DNA from: JBBPYA01 sp038200385 | GTDB taxonomy: Bacteria; Actinomycetota; Actinomycetes; Mycobacteriales; Geodermatophilaceae | Reading direction: 5' to 3' | Length of the DNA stretch: 36,361 nt | Assembly (NCBI GenBank): GCA_038200385.1 | Contig: JBBPYA010000146.1 | Coordinates: 1 to 36,361, forward strand | Part shown: piece by piece, positions 1 through 7,385 of the stretch | Position numbering within the stretch: the stretch's first letter is position 1 | Layout: each line of letters opens with the position of its first letter | Program-made: the position numbers and the translations under genes | The notes under the pieces: model-generated | The model's database searches: none | What the model saw: only the letters and a program-made list of their open reading frames with translations | Told to the model about the DNA's origin: nothing

Positions 1-98
1 CGGTGCGCAGCCAGCCGCCCGCTGTCCGCCCAGCGGCGCACCGTGTCGTCGCTGACCCCCAGCAGGGTGGCGGCTTCGCTGATCCGGAATGCGGTCAC
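1..98 (-). CDS. MerR/excisionase-like helix-turn-helix protein, 5' end only
   Basis: Only the first 32 codons lie in the window; the gene continues beyond base 1. The GTG start at 98-96 opens a reading with FRISEAATLLGVSDDTVRRW followed by ADSGRLAAHR. This is the N-terminal DNA-binding helix-turn-helix of the MerR/excisionase type. In actinobacteria this exact style of N-terminus is common in one-component regulators that carry a C-terminal molybdate-binding TOBE/Mop domain, but that part is not visible, so the molybdate link is inference. An ATG a few bases upstream is excluded because it meets a stop after three codons. The start sits six bases after a TATTAT box, so the message may be leaderless. 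A general excisionase-type DNA-binding protein is the alternative. Confidence 0.65.
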   Translation of the reverse strand, partial: MTAFRISEAATLLGVSDDTVRRWADSGRLAAH

Positions 99-104
99 GG
101 GAGC

Positions 105-131
105 ATAATAGATCCGCACTAGCGGCGGATC
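105..131 (-). promoter_or_regulatory. Leaderless-type -10 box with overlapping inverted repeat
   Basis: On the minus strand TATTAT (110-105) lies six bases before the GTG start at 98, the spacing expected of a leaderless actinobacterial promoter. Immediately upstream are two inverted heptamers, GATCCGC (111-117) and GCGGATC (125-131), separated by seven bases, placed across the -10 to -35 spacer. They could be an operator, possibly autoregulatory; that is inference. Confidence 0.5.
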
Positions 132-237
132 AAGCTGTTTGAATCCGCGCCTGCGGTCCCCTAGGCGTCCGCTGATCGGGTCGCGGCGTCACTCTGCCGC
201 GCCTGCCCCCCGGACTCCGGGCAGGGCACAATGCGGT

Positions 238-690
238 GTGCACATATCCGCCAAGGTCGACTACGCCGTCCGGGCCCTGGTCGAGCTGGCGGCGGCCGAT
301 ACGCAACTGCGGACCGAGTACCTCGCCAAGGTCCAGGGCATCCCGGCGAGCTTCCTGGAGCGGATCCTCGGCGAGCTGCGCCGCAGCGGGATCGTGGCCA
401 GCCAGCGGGGCGCCCGGGGCGGGTTCCGGCTGGGGCGGCCGGCCACGGACATCACGGTCGCCGACGTGTTCCGGGCGGTGGACGGGCCGCTGGCCGAGGT
501 GCGCGGCGACCGGCCGGAGGACAGCACGTACGTCGGCGCGGCTGAGCCGCTGCGCGAGGTGTGGGTGGCGGTCCGGGCCAGCCTGCGCAGCGTCCTGGAG
601 CAGGTCACGATCGACCAGCTGGCCCGCAATGAGCTGCCGGACGCGGTCCTCGCCCTGACCCGCGACCCGTCGGCCTGGGTACGCCGGTAG
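238..690 (+). CDS. Rrf2 family transcriptional regulator
   Basis: A 150-residue winged-helix regulator. It begins HISAKVDYAVRALVELA, the typical Rrf2 N-terminus, followed by LAKVQGIPASFLERILGELR (recognition region) and the wing SQRGARGGFRL. The start is GTG 238: residues read upstream of it are low-complexity Arg/Pro and unlike the family. CACAAT (227-232) lies five bases before this start, a possible leaderless -10. Many Rrf2 proteins hold an Fe-S cluster through three cysteines near residues 90-110; here the matching stretch (GPLAEVRGDRPEDSTYVG) has no cysteine, so an Fe-S sensor like IscR or NsrR is unlikely. Target genes are not evident: the gene diverges from the partial helix-turn-helix gene and converges on the membrane glycosyltransferase. 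Confidence 0.88.
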   Translation: MHISAKVDYAVRALVELAAADTQLRTEYLAKVQGIPASFLERILGELRRSGIVASQRGARGGFRLGRPATDITVADVFRAVDGPLAEVRGDRPEDSTYVGAAEPLREVWVAVRASLRSVLEQVTIDQLARNELPDAVLALTRDPSAWVRR

Positions 691-725
691 GGCTGGTTTC
701 GGGCACCGCTCCCGGCACGCCTCGG

Positions 726-1952
726 CTAGATCGAGTACTGCCAGACCACCAGCAGGAACGCGCCGAACCACGCCGAGCCGCCGATCAGCAGGACGGCGAC
801 GAGCAGCTGCACCCGGCGGTCGGAGCGGGCCAGGGCCCTGGCGAGCGGGATCAGCAGCGGGAAGATCGGAACCAGGAATCGCAGCTTGGCGTTGATGAAG
901 CCGGCCGAGCCGACGGTGAGGGCGAGCAGCACGACGGCGTACACCAGGAGCGGCCACCAGACCCGACGCGCGACGGCCTCGACCAGCAGCACGGCGGCGA
1001 GCAGGAGGCACACGTAGGTCACGGTGACGACAAGGACCGCGTCACCGGAGTAGCGGACCTGCTGGCGGAACAGGTCCACGCCCAGTCCCAGGACGTACCC
1101 GCCGCTGTCCCAGCGGGAGCCCCAGATCCGGTCCTGGACGACGAACCAGGCGTTCAACTGCCCCACATGGCGCCCGACCCACAGCCACCACAGCGGCGTG
1201 CCGGCCAGCGCCAGGGCAGCCCCGACCCACTGCCGTCCCTGCCGGGACTCCGCCCGCCACCAGCACCAGGCGGCGTATCCGGCCACCGCGGCCGCGACGC
1301 CGAGCCCGGAGGAGCGACTCAACCCGGCCAGCAGGGCCAGGATGCCGGCGCCGAGCCAGGCCCGCCGGTGCAGCAGGACCAGCGCCCAGACCGCGAGCGC
1401 GGTGAACAGGGCCTCGGTGTAGACCATCGACAACACGATCGACAACGGCTGGGTCGACCACAGCAGGACCAGAGCTACACCGACCTGCGGGCTCCAGAGC
1501 CGGGCGGCGAGCACGTACAGGCCGACGGCGGCCACGAGCGCGGCGGCCTCGGAGAGCAGCACGCCGACGATGCCCGGCGCGAGCCCGGACAGCGCGGACC
1601 CGCCGCGGATGAGCAGCGGGTACAGCGGGTAGAAACCCAGTGAGCCGCTGCTCTCACTGGACAGGTCCAGCCGCCCGGTGTACCCGTCCTGGGCGATCCG
1701 CAGGTACCACCCGCCGTCCCAGATCGACAGCCGGGACACCGGGTCCAGCCCGGCCGTGTCGGCCATCAGGGCGAGCACGGCCAGCCCGACGCCGTGGGCC
1801 ACCACGTGCGCGGCCAGGGCCCAGGCGAGCCCTCGCCGCAGCGCGGCACGGGCGCTCCCCGGCCGGGCGGCCGTCCCGAAGGGGACCGGGTCGGCGGCAC
1901 GCCAAGGGATGGTGGCTCCGCCGGGCGCTCCGGGATCGGGCCGGTCGCTCAA
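726..1952 (-). CDS. PIG-V-like integral membrane glycosyltransferase (probable mannosyltransferase)
   Basis: About 408 residues with roughly ten hydrophobic segments. After the first membrane helix comes IWDGGWYLRIAQDGY, the WDxxWYLxIAxxGY signature of the PIG-V/GT-C fold. Further on is GSLGFYPLYPLLIR, also typical of PIG-V relatives. Family members use polyprenyl-phosphate-linked sugars at the membrane; the substrate here is unknown. The likely start is TTG at 1952, which overlaps the TGA stop of the upstream monooxygenase gene (1951-1949). No ATG lies between there and the first membrane segment, and a GTG at about 1805 would cut into that segment. It is the last gene of the minus-strand operon, so it may be co-transcribed with catabolic genes to which it has no obvious functional tie. 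Confidence 0.78.
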   Translation of the reverse strand: MSDRPDPGAPGGATIPWRAADPVPFGTAARPGSARAALRRGLAWALAAHVVAHGVGLAVLALMADTAGLDPVSRLSIWDGGWYLRIAQDGYTGRLDLSSESSGSLGFYPLYPLLIRGGSALSGLAPGIVGVLLSEAAALVAAVGLYVLAARLWSPQVGVALVLLWSTQPLSIVLSMVYTEALFTALAVWALVLLHRRAWLGAGILALLAGLSRSSGLGVAAAVAGYAAWCWWRAESRQGRQWVGAALALAGTPLWWLWVGRHVGQLNAWFVVQDRIWGSRWDSGGYVLGLGVDLFRQQVRYSGDAVLVVTVTYVCLLLAAVLLVEAVARRVWWPLLVYAVVLLALTVGSAGFINAKLRFLVPIFPLLIPLARALARSDRRVQLLVAVLLIGGSAWFGAFLLVVWQYSI

Positions 1953-3466
1953 CGGTCCTGGACCACGTAGCCGTCCGGACGGACCAGGACCGGGCGCGGC
2001 GTGGAGCCCAGCCGGGCCGCGACCCGGCCGGTGCGATCCCGCACCACCGGATCCACCCCAGGTGGGACCCGTTCGTCGGCGCCGAGGACGTGGACCTGGC
2101 ACTCAGGGGCGTGCCCCCGGTGCTGCGCGGCCGGTGCCACCTCGCCTCCCCACAGCAGCAGCCGGCACCACCGACCGCCGAGCGCCTCCCGCAGCCGGCG
2201 GGCCCCGGTCGCGCGGACCGGCTCGACCGGGGCGTCGGGCAGGACGCCGCCCACGACCACGTCGCCGACCGCGACCGGACCGGCGCCCGGCACCTGGTAC
2301 ACCGCCGGTACGGCGAGCCGGCCGGAGTCGACCCGGGCCCGCACCGCCGGGTCGTCCACGCTGCCGAGCAGGACCGCGTCCCTGGCCCGCCGGTCGTCCT
2401 CGGTCGGCGGCACCATGAACCGCATGGTGGCGTCGGTGACGGCGAGGTTCTCCGCCGCCGCGCCGGTCCGCTCCCGCACGTAGCCGGCCAGCAGGTCCTC
2501 GGCAGCACCGGGGCGTTGCACCGCCTCGGCGAGCCGCCAGGCCAGGTTCATCGCGTCGGCCACCCCGGAGTTCAGGCCCCTGGCCCCGAACGGGCTGAAC
2601 AGGTGCGCGGCGTCCCCGACGAGCACCGTGCGCCCGGCCGCGATCCGCTCGGCCAGTCGCTGGTGGAAGCGGTAGACCGTGACCCATACCGGCTCGTAGT
2701 CCGCCGTCCCGACGATCTGCCGGATCCGCTCGTCCAACCGGCCGCTGCTGCGCTCGGAGTCCAGGTCGAACTCCGGCGGGACCTGCCAGTCGATCCGCCA
2801 CACGTCGTCGGGCTGCGGATGGATCAGGACGGTCCGGCCCGGGTTCCACGGCGGGTCGAACCAGAACCGCCGCTCGGCCGGGAACGGCAGCCGGGCCCGG
2901 ATGTCGACGATGAGGAACTGGTCGGCGTGACTGTGCCCGGGGAAGCCGATGCCGGCCAGCCTCCGGATCGAGGACCGGGCCCCGTCCGCGCCTACGACGT
3001 AACCAGCGGTACGCCGTACCCCGTCGGCGGAATCGACCGCGACCCCAGACGGTTCGGACGTCAGGCCGGTCACCGACCGTCCCCAGTGGACTGTGACGAG
3101 CGGCTCGTCGTGGACCGCGGCGACCAACAACTGCTCGACCTCGGTCTGGCTGATGTTGACGAACGGCGGGAAGTGCTCGTCGGTGGCCGGCAGCCGGGTC
3201 TGGAACAGCTCGGTGTCCCGGAAGTACGTCCGCCCCAACGCCCACGCCACCCCGCGGTCGGCGACCTGCTGGCCGAACCCGAGCTGCGCCCAGCTCTCCA
3301 GCGTCTCCCGCTGCATGCACAGCGCCTTGGAGCCCTCGCCGCGCGAGCGGTCCTCGCGCTCCCACACCTGCACCGGGACGCCGAGCTGGGCCAGCCGCAG
3401 CGCCAGGGTCAGCCCGACCGGGCCGGCCCCGGCCACGAGGACCGGCACCTGCTGCTGCTGCTGCAC
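1949..3466 (-). CDS. FAD-dependent aromatic-ring monooxygenase (PheA/TfdB/MhpA-type)
   Basis: A 505-residue class A flavoprotein hydroxylase. Visible motifs are the Rossmann GAGPVG (13-18), the DG motif VVGADGARS (about 158-165), and the second FAD motif VLVGDAAHLFSPFGARGLN (281-299) with Gly284-Asp285. The C-terminal 130 residues fit the thioredoxin-like domain of phenol hydroxylase relatives. Such enzymes use NAD(P)H and O2 to hydroxylate phenolic or polyketide substrates; the actual substrate is unknown. The start is GTG 3466, 12 bases after the stop of the upstream hydrolase gene. The N-terminus has five Gln codons in a row from a pure CAG run. It is the third gene of an apparent operon with an alpha/beta hydrolase and a metallo-beta-lactamase-fold protein, which suggests ring hydroxylation followed by hydrolysis. 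Confidence 0.9.
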   Translation of the reverse strand: MQQQQQVPVLVAGAGPVGLTLALRLAQLGVPVQVWEREDRSRGEGSKALCMQRETLESWAQLGFGQQVADRGVAWALGRTYFRDTELFQTRLPATDEHFPPFVNISQTEVEQLLVAAVHDEPLVTVHWGRSVTGLTSEPSGVAVDSADGVRRTAGYVVGADGARSSIRRLAGIGFPGHSHADQFLIVDIRARLPFPAERRFWFDPPWNPGRTVLIHPQPDDVWRIDWQVPPEFDLDSERSSGRLDERIRQIVGTADYEPVWVTVYRFHQRLAERIAAGRTVLVGDAAHLFSPFGARGLNSGVADAMNLAWRLAEAVQRPGAAEDLLAGYVRERTGAAAENLAVTDATMRFMVPPTEDDRRARDAVLLGSVDDPAVRARVDSGRLAVPAVYQVPGAGPVAVGDVVVGGVLPDAPVEPVRATGARRLREALGGRWCRLLLWGGEVAPAAQHRGHAPECQVHVLGADERVPPGVDPVVRDRTGRVAARLGSTPRPVLVRPDGYVVQDR

Positions 3467-3478
3467 GACCGATCCCGC

Positions 3479-4435
3479 CTAGCCGGACTGCAACTCGGCC
3501 CAGACCTCCCGGTCACGCTCGGCGGTCCAGACCCGCGGGCGCTGCATCCCGGACAGCTCGTCCCAGAGGCGGGAGACGTTGAACGGCATGCAGTGCTCGA
3601 AGATCGGCCAGGCGCCGTACGCCGGTTCCAGCGCGGACCGGGCCGCGTCGAAGGCCTGCTTCAGTGTTCCGCCGGAGCGCCGCACCGGTTCGACCTCGTC
3701 GTGCATCGTGCGCAGGAAACCTCTCGTCTGGTCGATACCGGCCTGCACCTCGGCGGCCCCGCGCATCACCCGGCCACGGCCCCCGACCATGGTCTCGGCG
3801 CCCAGCGCGGCGACCGCATCCAGGGTGGTGGACATCCAGTCCAGGTGGACCGCGTCCCCGGTGTACAGCGCGGCCTCCCCCTCGACCAGGTCGCCGGCGA
3901 AACAGATCCGCTCCGCCGGCAGCCAGACCACGACATCACCCTCGGTGTGTCCCCGCCCGAGGTGCAGCAGCTCCACCGTGCGGCCACCGAGATCGACGCT
4001 CATCCGCTCGGTGAACGTCTCGGTCGGCACGGTCAGGCCGGGGATCGTTTCGGCGCCGGCGAACAGCCGGGGCATCCGCGCGGCCTCGGAGTCCCAGTCC
4101 TCCTGCCCGCGCTCGTGGATCAGCTCCAGCGTCGTCCTCGAACTCAGGATGCGCTCGGCACCGAACGCGGCCGCGCCCAGCACGCGTACCGCGTGGTAGT
4201 GGGTCAGCACCAGGTCGCGGATCGGGACGGCGGTCCGGGTCCGCAGCTCGTCGATCCACTTCTGCGCCATGCGTGGCGTGGCCCGCGCCTCGACGCACAG
4301 CACGCGGTCGGTGCCGGCGACGGCACCGACGTTCGGGTCGCCCTCGGCGGTGTATGCCCAGACCCCGTCGGCCAGTTCCTCCACGGTGGCCGTCTTCTCG
4401 GCCAGGTCGGCCGAGGACGCGAACGGCTTGGTCAT
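3479..4435 (-). CDS. Metallo-beta-lactamase-fold hydrolase with altered metal motif
   Basis: A 318-residue protein of the metallo-beta-lactamase fold. The first metal motif reads LTHYHAVRVLGA: His79 and His81 are present, but the Asp-His of the canonical HxHxDH is Val83-Arg84. Later ligands look intact: GRGHTEGDVVVW (His163) and FAGDLVEGE (Asp182). The protein may therefore bind a single metal or none at the second site. The ATG at 4435 follows a good GGAGGA ribosome site and overlaps the upstream gene's TGA as ATGA, so the longer reading upstream is rejected. It lies between an alpha/beta hydrolase and an FAD monooxygenase and is probably a lactone, ester or thioester hydrolase of the same pathway; this role is inferred from context. 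Confidence 0.85.
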   Translation of the reverse strand: MTKPFASSADLAEKTATVEELADGVWAYTAEGDPNVGAVAGTDRVLCVEARATPRMAQKWIDELRTRTAVPIRDLVLTHYHAVRVLGAAAFGAERILSSRTTLELIHERGQEDWDSEAARMPRLFAGAETIPGLTVPTETFTERMSVDLGGRTVELLHLGRGHTEGDVVVWLPAERICFAGDLVEGEAALYTGDAVHLDWMSTTLDAVAALGAETMVGGRGRVMRGAAEVQAGIDQTRGFLRTMHDEVEPVRRSGGTLKQAFDAARSALEPAYGAWPIFEHCMPFNVSRLWDELSGMQRPRVWTAERDREVWAELQSG

Positions 4436-5415
4436 GCGGTCTCCTCCGTTGTCGTCGGGTCGGGCCGGCCGAGCCGGCCCCAGCGGGCATGTTCGTGGGT
4501 GTCGGGGTGACCGACCGCGGCCGGCTCGCGACCGGACTCGACGCGGTGCACCAGCCCGGCGATCGCGCCCACGACCTGCGACCACACCGCACGCGGCAGG
4601 TCGTGGCCCATCCCGGGGATGACCATGAGTTGCGCGCCGGGGATCGCCTGGGCCGTCGCCACGCCGCCGTCCAGCTGGATCAGCGGGTCGGCCGCGCCGT
4701 GGATCACCAGCGCCGGAACGTCAAGCGTGGCCAGGCCCGGGCGGCGGTCCGGCGAGAGCCGGATCGCCGCGAACTGGCGGGTGACTCCCGCCGGATCGTT
4801 GTTCCGGTCCCACGCCACACCGGCAGCCTCCCGGCTCCAGGCCTCGTCCCGCTCCATCTCAGGCGACCCGATCACGGCGGCGATGCCCGCCGATCGGTCC
4901 ATCGCCTGCTCCCGGGTGCTGGCCGGTGGCGCCAGCAGAGCCATCGCTGCGGCCGGTGTGGCCGAGCCCAGGCTCATATCCGGCGTGGACAGCATCGACG
5001 TCAGGCTACGGACCCGGCCCGGTGCGTCAATCGTCAGCTGCTGGGCGACCATGCCGCCGAGGGACACCCCAAGCAGGTGTACCGAGTCCAGATCGAGTGC
5101 GTCCAGCAGTCCCACGGTGTCCGCGGCCATGTCCGACAACCGGTACGGCGGCTCGGTGACGGCTCCGCTGACGACCGCCATCGGATCGATCGCCCCGACG
5201 TCGTCCAGGTGGGTGGACAGCCCCACGTCCCGGTTGTCCAGGACGACCAGCTGCAGATTGCGCTGCAGCAGCATTCCCAGCAGGTCCGGATTCCAACCGG
5301 TCAGCTGGACCCCGAAGCCGTGCACCATGAGCAACACCGGGTCGTTGCCGGACCCGTACCGCTCGTAGGCGATCTCCAGCCCGCTGCCGACAGTGACTGT
5401 CCTCGAACGCGTCAT
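4432..5415 (-). CDS. Alpha/beta hydrolase
   Basis: A 327-residue serine hydrolase of the alpha/beta fold. Visible elements are the oxyanion-hole region VHGFG (31-35), the nucleophile elbow GVSLGG with Ser118, the acid GAADPL with Asp243, and the catalytic GMGHDLP with His271. This resembles esterases and C-C bond or enol-lactone hydrolases of aromatic degradation; the substrate is unknown. ATG 5415 is preferred over an in-frame TTG six codons upstream because it has an AGGGGA ribosome site. It is the first gene of the minus-strand operon and its end overlaps the next gene by four bases (ATGA). It diverges from a TetR gene across a perfect palindrome, so repression by that TetR is likely. Confidence 0.9.
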   Translation of the reverse strand: MTRSRTVTVGSGLEIAYERYGSGNDPVLLMVHGFGVQLTGWNPDLLGMLLQRNLQLVVLDNRDVGLSTHLDDVGAIDPMAVVSGAVTEPPYRLSDMAADTVGLLDALDLDSVHLLGVSLGGMVAQQLTIDAPGRVRSLTSMLSTPDMSLGSATPAAAMALLAPPASTREQAMDRSAGIAAVIGSPEMERDEAWSREAAGVAWDRNNDPAGVTRQFAAIRLSPDRRPGLATLDVPALVIHGAADPLIQLDGGVATAQAIPGAQLMVIPGMGHDLPRAVWSQVVGAIAGLVHRVESGREPAAVGHPDTHEHARWGRLGRPDPTTTEETA

Positions 5416-5434
5416 ACGCCGTTCCCCTCGCAAC

Positions 5435-5450
5435 TTGACATCGATGTCAA
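5435..5450. promoter_or_regulatory. Perfect 16-bp palindrome, probable TetR operator
   Basis: TTGACATCGATGTCAA is a perfect palindrome in the 44-base gap between the divergent alpha/beta hydrolase (minus) and TetR (plus) genes. Each half also contains a consensus-like TTGACA. CAATAT (5448-5453) lies six bases before the TetR ATG and could be its leaderless -10 box, so a protein bound here would block both directions. A TetR dimer encoded next to such a palindrome is the usual self-repression arrangement; binding itself is inferred. Confidence 0.72.
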
Positions 5451-5459
5451 TATCGAATC

Positions 5460-6131
5460 ATGGACCGCGCGGTGCTGCCGGCGACGACCAGGCGCGGTCG
5501 GGACACCCGGGCCGGGCTCCTGGAGGCCGCGCGGCAGGTGTTCGAGCGCGACGGGTACGACGCGGCCCGCATCGCCGACATCGCCGTCGAGGCCGGGGTG
5601 GCCCATGGAACGTTCTATGCGCACTTCCGCAGTAAACCGGAGGTCTTCCTCGCCGTCATGACCGACCTGTGGTCGCGGCTGCTCCTGCCGGTCGCTCCCC
5701 CCGAGGCCGACGACCGGTCCGCGGGCGCCCGGCCGGCCTCGCCGTACGACCGGGTGCTGGACAGCAACCGGCACTTCCTGGCCGGTTACCGTACCCACGC
5801 CGGCCTTTTCGCCCTGGTCGACGAGGCGGCCCGGACCGCGCCGGAGATCGACGAGCTGCGCCGCCGGGTGCACGAGGACAACACCCGCCGGGTGGCCCGG
5901 GCGATCCGCCGGTGGCAGCGGGTCGGCATCGCGGCCCCCGACCTGCGCGCGGCGGACGCCGCTACGGCGTTGGTGGGCATGGTCGGGCGGGCGGCGTACC
6001 ACTGGTACGTCGTGGAACACCGACGGACGACGCGCCCGGAGGCACGCACGCTCACGACGCTGTGGCTGCGCGCGTTGGGCATCGCGGTGGGCAGCACGCC
6101 CGGGCCCGCCGTACCGGATCGAGGAGAGTGA
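5460..6131 (+). CDS. TetR/AcrR family transcriptional regulator
   Basis: A 223-residue regulator. The N-terminal three-helix DNA-binding domain is clear: TRAGLLEAARQVFERDGYDA, then RIADIAVEAGVAHGTFYAHF, then KPEVFLAVM. The C-terminal ligand domain is variable and gives no ligand. The ATG at 5460 lies ten bases past the palindromic operator. The downstream acyl-CoA dehydrogenase starts eight bases after its stop, so the two are probably co-transcribed. From its position it likely controls both this acyl-CoA dehydrogenase and the divergent hydrolase-monooxygenase operon, with a CoA-ester or aromatic intermediate as a plausible inducer (inference). Confidence 0.92.
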   Translation: MDRAVLPATTRRGRDTRAGLLEAARQVFERDGYDAARIADIAVEAGVAHGTFYAHFRSKPEVFLAVMTDLWSRLLLPVAPPEADDRSAGARPASPYDRVLDSNRHFLAGYRTHAGLFALVDEAARTAPEIDELRRRVHEDNTRRVARAIRRWQRVGIAAPDLRAADAATALVGMVGRAAYHWYVVEHRRTTRPEARTLTTLWLRALGIAVGSTPGPAVPDRGE

Positions 6132-6138
6132 GCCAAGG

Positions 6139-7338
6139 ATGGACTTCCGGATCAGCCCCAAGGGGCAGGACTACGTCGACCGGATGTGGGCGTTCATGCG
6201 CGAGCATGTGCTGCCCGCGGAGGCGGCCTACCAGTCCTTCCGCGAGGCACGGGGACACGACGACCACACCGTGCCGCCGGTCGTCGAGGAACTCAAGACC
6301 GAGGCGCGCTCGCGCGGGCTGTGGAACCTGTTCCTGCCCGACCTCAGCGGGCTGACGAACCTGGAGTACGCCGGCGTGGCCGAGGTGACCGGCTGGGCCC
6401 CACGGCTGGCGCCGGAGACCATCAACTGTCAGGCGCCGGACACCGGCAACATGGAGGTCCTGCACATGTTCGGGACCCCCGAGCAGAAGCAGCAGTGGCT
6501 GGAACCGTTGCTGGACGGCCAGATCCGCTCGGCGTTCGCGATGACCGAGCCGTCGGTCGCGTCCTCCGACGCGCGCAACATCGCCACGTCCATCGTGCGT
6601 GACGGCGACGACTACGTCGTCAACGGCCACAAGTGGTGGATCAGCGGCACCGCCGACGAGCGCTGCCGGATCTTCATCCTGATGGGCAAGACCGATCCGG
6701 ACGGGCCGCCGCACCGGCAGCAGTCGATGATCCTGATCCCCCGCGAGACACCTGGGGTGGACGTGGTCCGGCACCTGCCGACGTTCGGCTACCAGGACCA
6801 GCACGGGCACTCCGAGATCAGGTTCACCGACGTGCGGGTGCCGGCGACGAATCTCATCGCGGGCGAGGGGGACGGCTTCTTGATTGCCCAGGCCCGACTC
6901 GGGCCGGGGCGGATCCACCACTGCATGCGGCTGATCGGCATGGCCGAGCGCTCCGTTGCGCTGATGGCCAAACGCGCCCTGCAGCGCACGGCCTTCGGTC
7001 GTCCGCTGGCCGACCAGGGGGTCGTCCGGGAGCAGATCGCGTTGTCCCGCATCGAGATCGAGCAGGCCCGGTTGCTGGTGCTCAAGACCGCGGACCTGAT
7101 CGACCGGGTCGGCGCCAAGGGCGCCCGCACCGAGATCGCCGCGATCAAGGTGGTCACGCCGCGGATGGCCTGCACGGTGATCGACCGGGCCATCCAGATC
7201 CACGGCGCGGCCGGGGTCAGCGACGACGTGCCGCTGGCCGAGTTCTACGTCTGGGCGCGAGCCCTGCGGCTGGCCGACGGCCCGGACGAGGTACACCTGC
7301 GCTCGGTGGCCCGGGAGGAGCTGGCCCGGCACCGCTGA
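6139..7338 (+). CDS. Acyl-CoA dehydrogenase (ACAD10/11-like)
   Basis: A 399-residue flavoprotein. Family signatures include FAMTEPSVASSDARNI (the FAD/substrate-binding segment), GHKWWISGT, LGPGRIHHCMR, RTAFGRPLADQG and IQIHGAAGVSDD. The C-terminal ADGPDEVHLRSVAREEL replaces the YEGT segment of short- and medium-chain enzymes, as in the ACAD10/11-like group. The reaction is FAD-linked alpha,beta-dehydrogenation of an acyl-CoA, with electrons passed to ETF. An AGCCAAGG sequence precedes the ATG. It follows the TetR gene by eight bases and faces a second acyl-CoA dehydrogenase tail to tail. Its last codons and stop are copied in a short tandem duplication just beyond the gene. Confidence 0.92.
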   Translation: MDFRISPKGQDYVDRMWAFMREHVLPAEAAYQSFREARGHDDHTVPPVVEELKTEARSRGLWNLFLPDLSGLTNLEYAGVAEVTGWAPRLAPETINCQAPDTGNMEVLHMFGTPEQKQQWLEPLLDGQIRSAFAMTEPSVASSDARNIATSIVRDGDDYVVNGHKWWISGTADERCRIFILMGKTDPDGPPHRQQSMILIPRETPGVDVVRHLPTFGYQDQHGHSEIRFTDVRVPATNLIAGEGDGFLIAQARLGPGRIHHCMRLIGMAERSVALMAKRALQRTAFGRPLADQGVVREQIALSRIEIEQARLLVLKTADLIDRVGAKGARTEIAAIKVVTPRMACTVIDRAIQIHGAAGVSDDVPLAEFYVWARALRLADGPDEVHLRSVAREELARHR

Positions 7339-7374
7339 GCCCGGCGCAGCTGGCCCGGCACCGCTGAGCCCGGC
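7321..7374. repeat. Short tandem duplication across an acyl-CoA dehydrogenase stop codon
   Basis: A 25-base unit starting CTGGCCCGGCACCGCTGAGC occurs at 7321-7345 and again, without mismatch, at 7350-7374 (period 29). The first copy holds the last codons and TGA of the gene; the second is a non-coding copy in the gap before the convergent gene. It looks like a recent slippage or recombination duplication. Confidence 0.9.
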
Positions 7375-7385
7375 CGGTCCCGGGG

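Noticed and set aside
130..1011. 293-codon minus-strand reading across the Rrf2 gene
   Set aside because: It overlaps the convincing Rrf2 protein, has shadow composition, and runs into the glycosyltransferase 3' end.
1640..4510. Very long open reading on the plus strand opposite the glycosyltransferase, monooxygenase and MBL-fold genes
   Set aside because: It has Arg/Pro/Gly-rich composition without any domain, and lies antisense to three clearly recognisable genes. In DNA this GC-rich, stops are rare in shadow frames.
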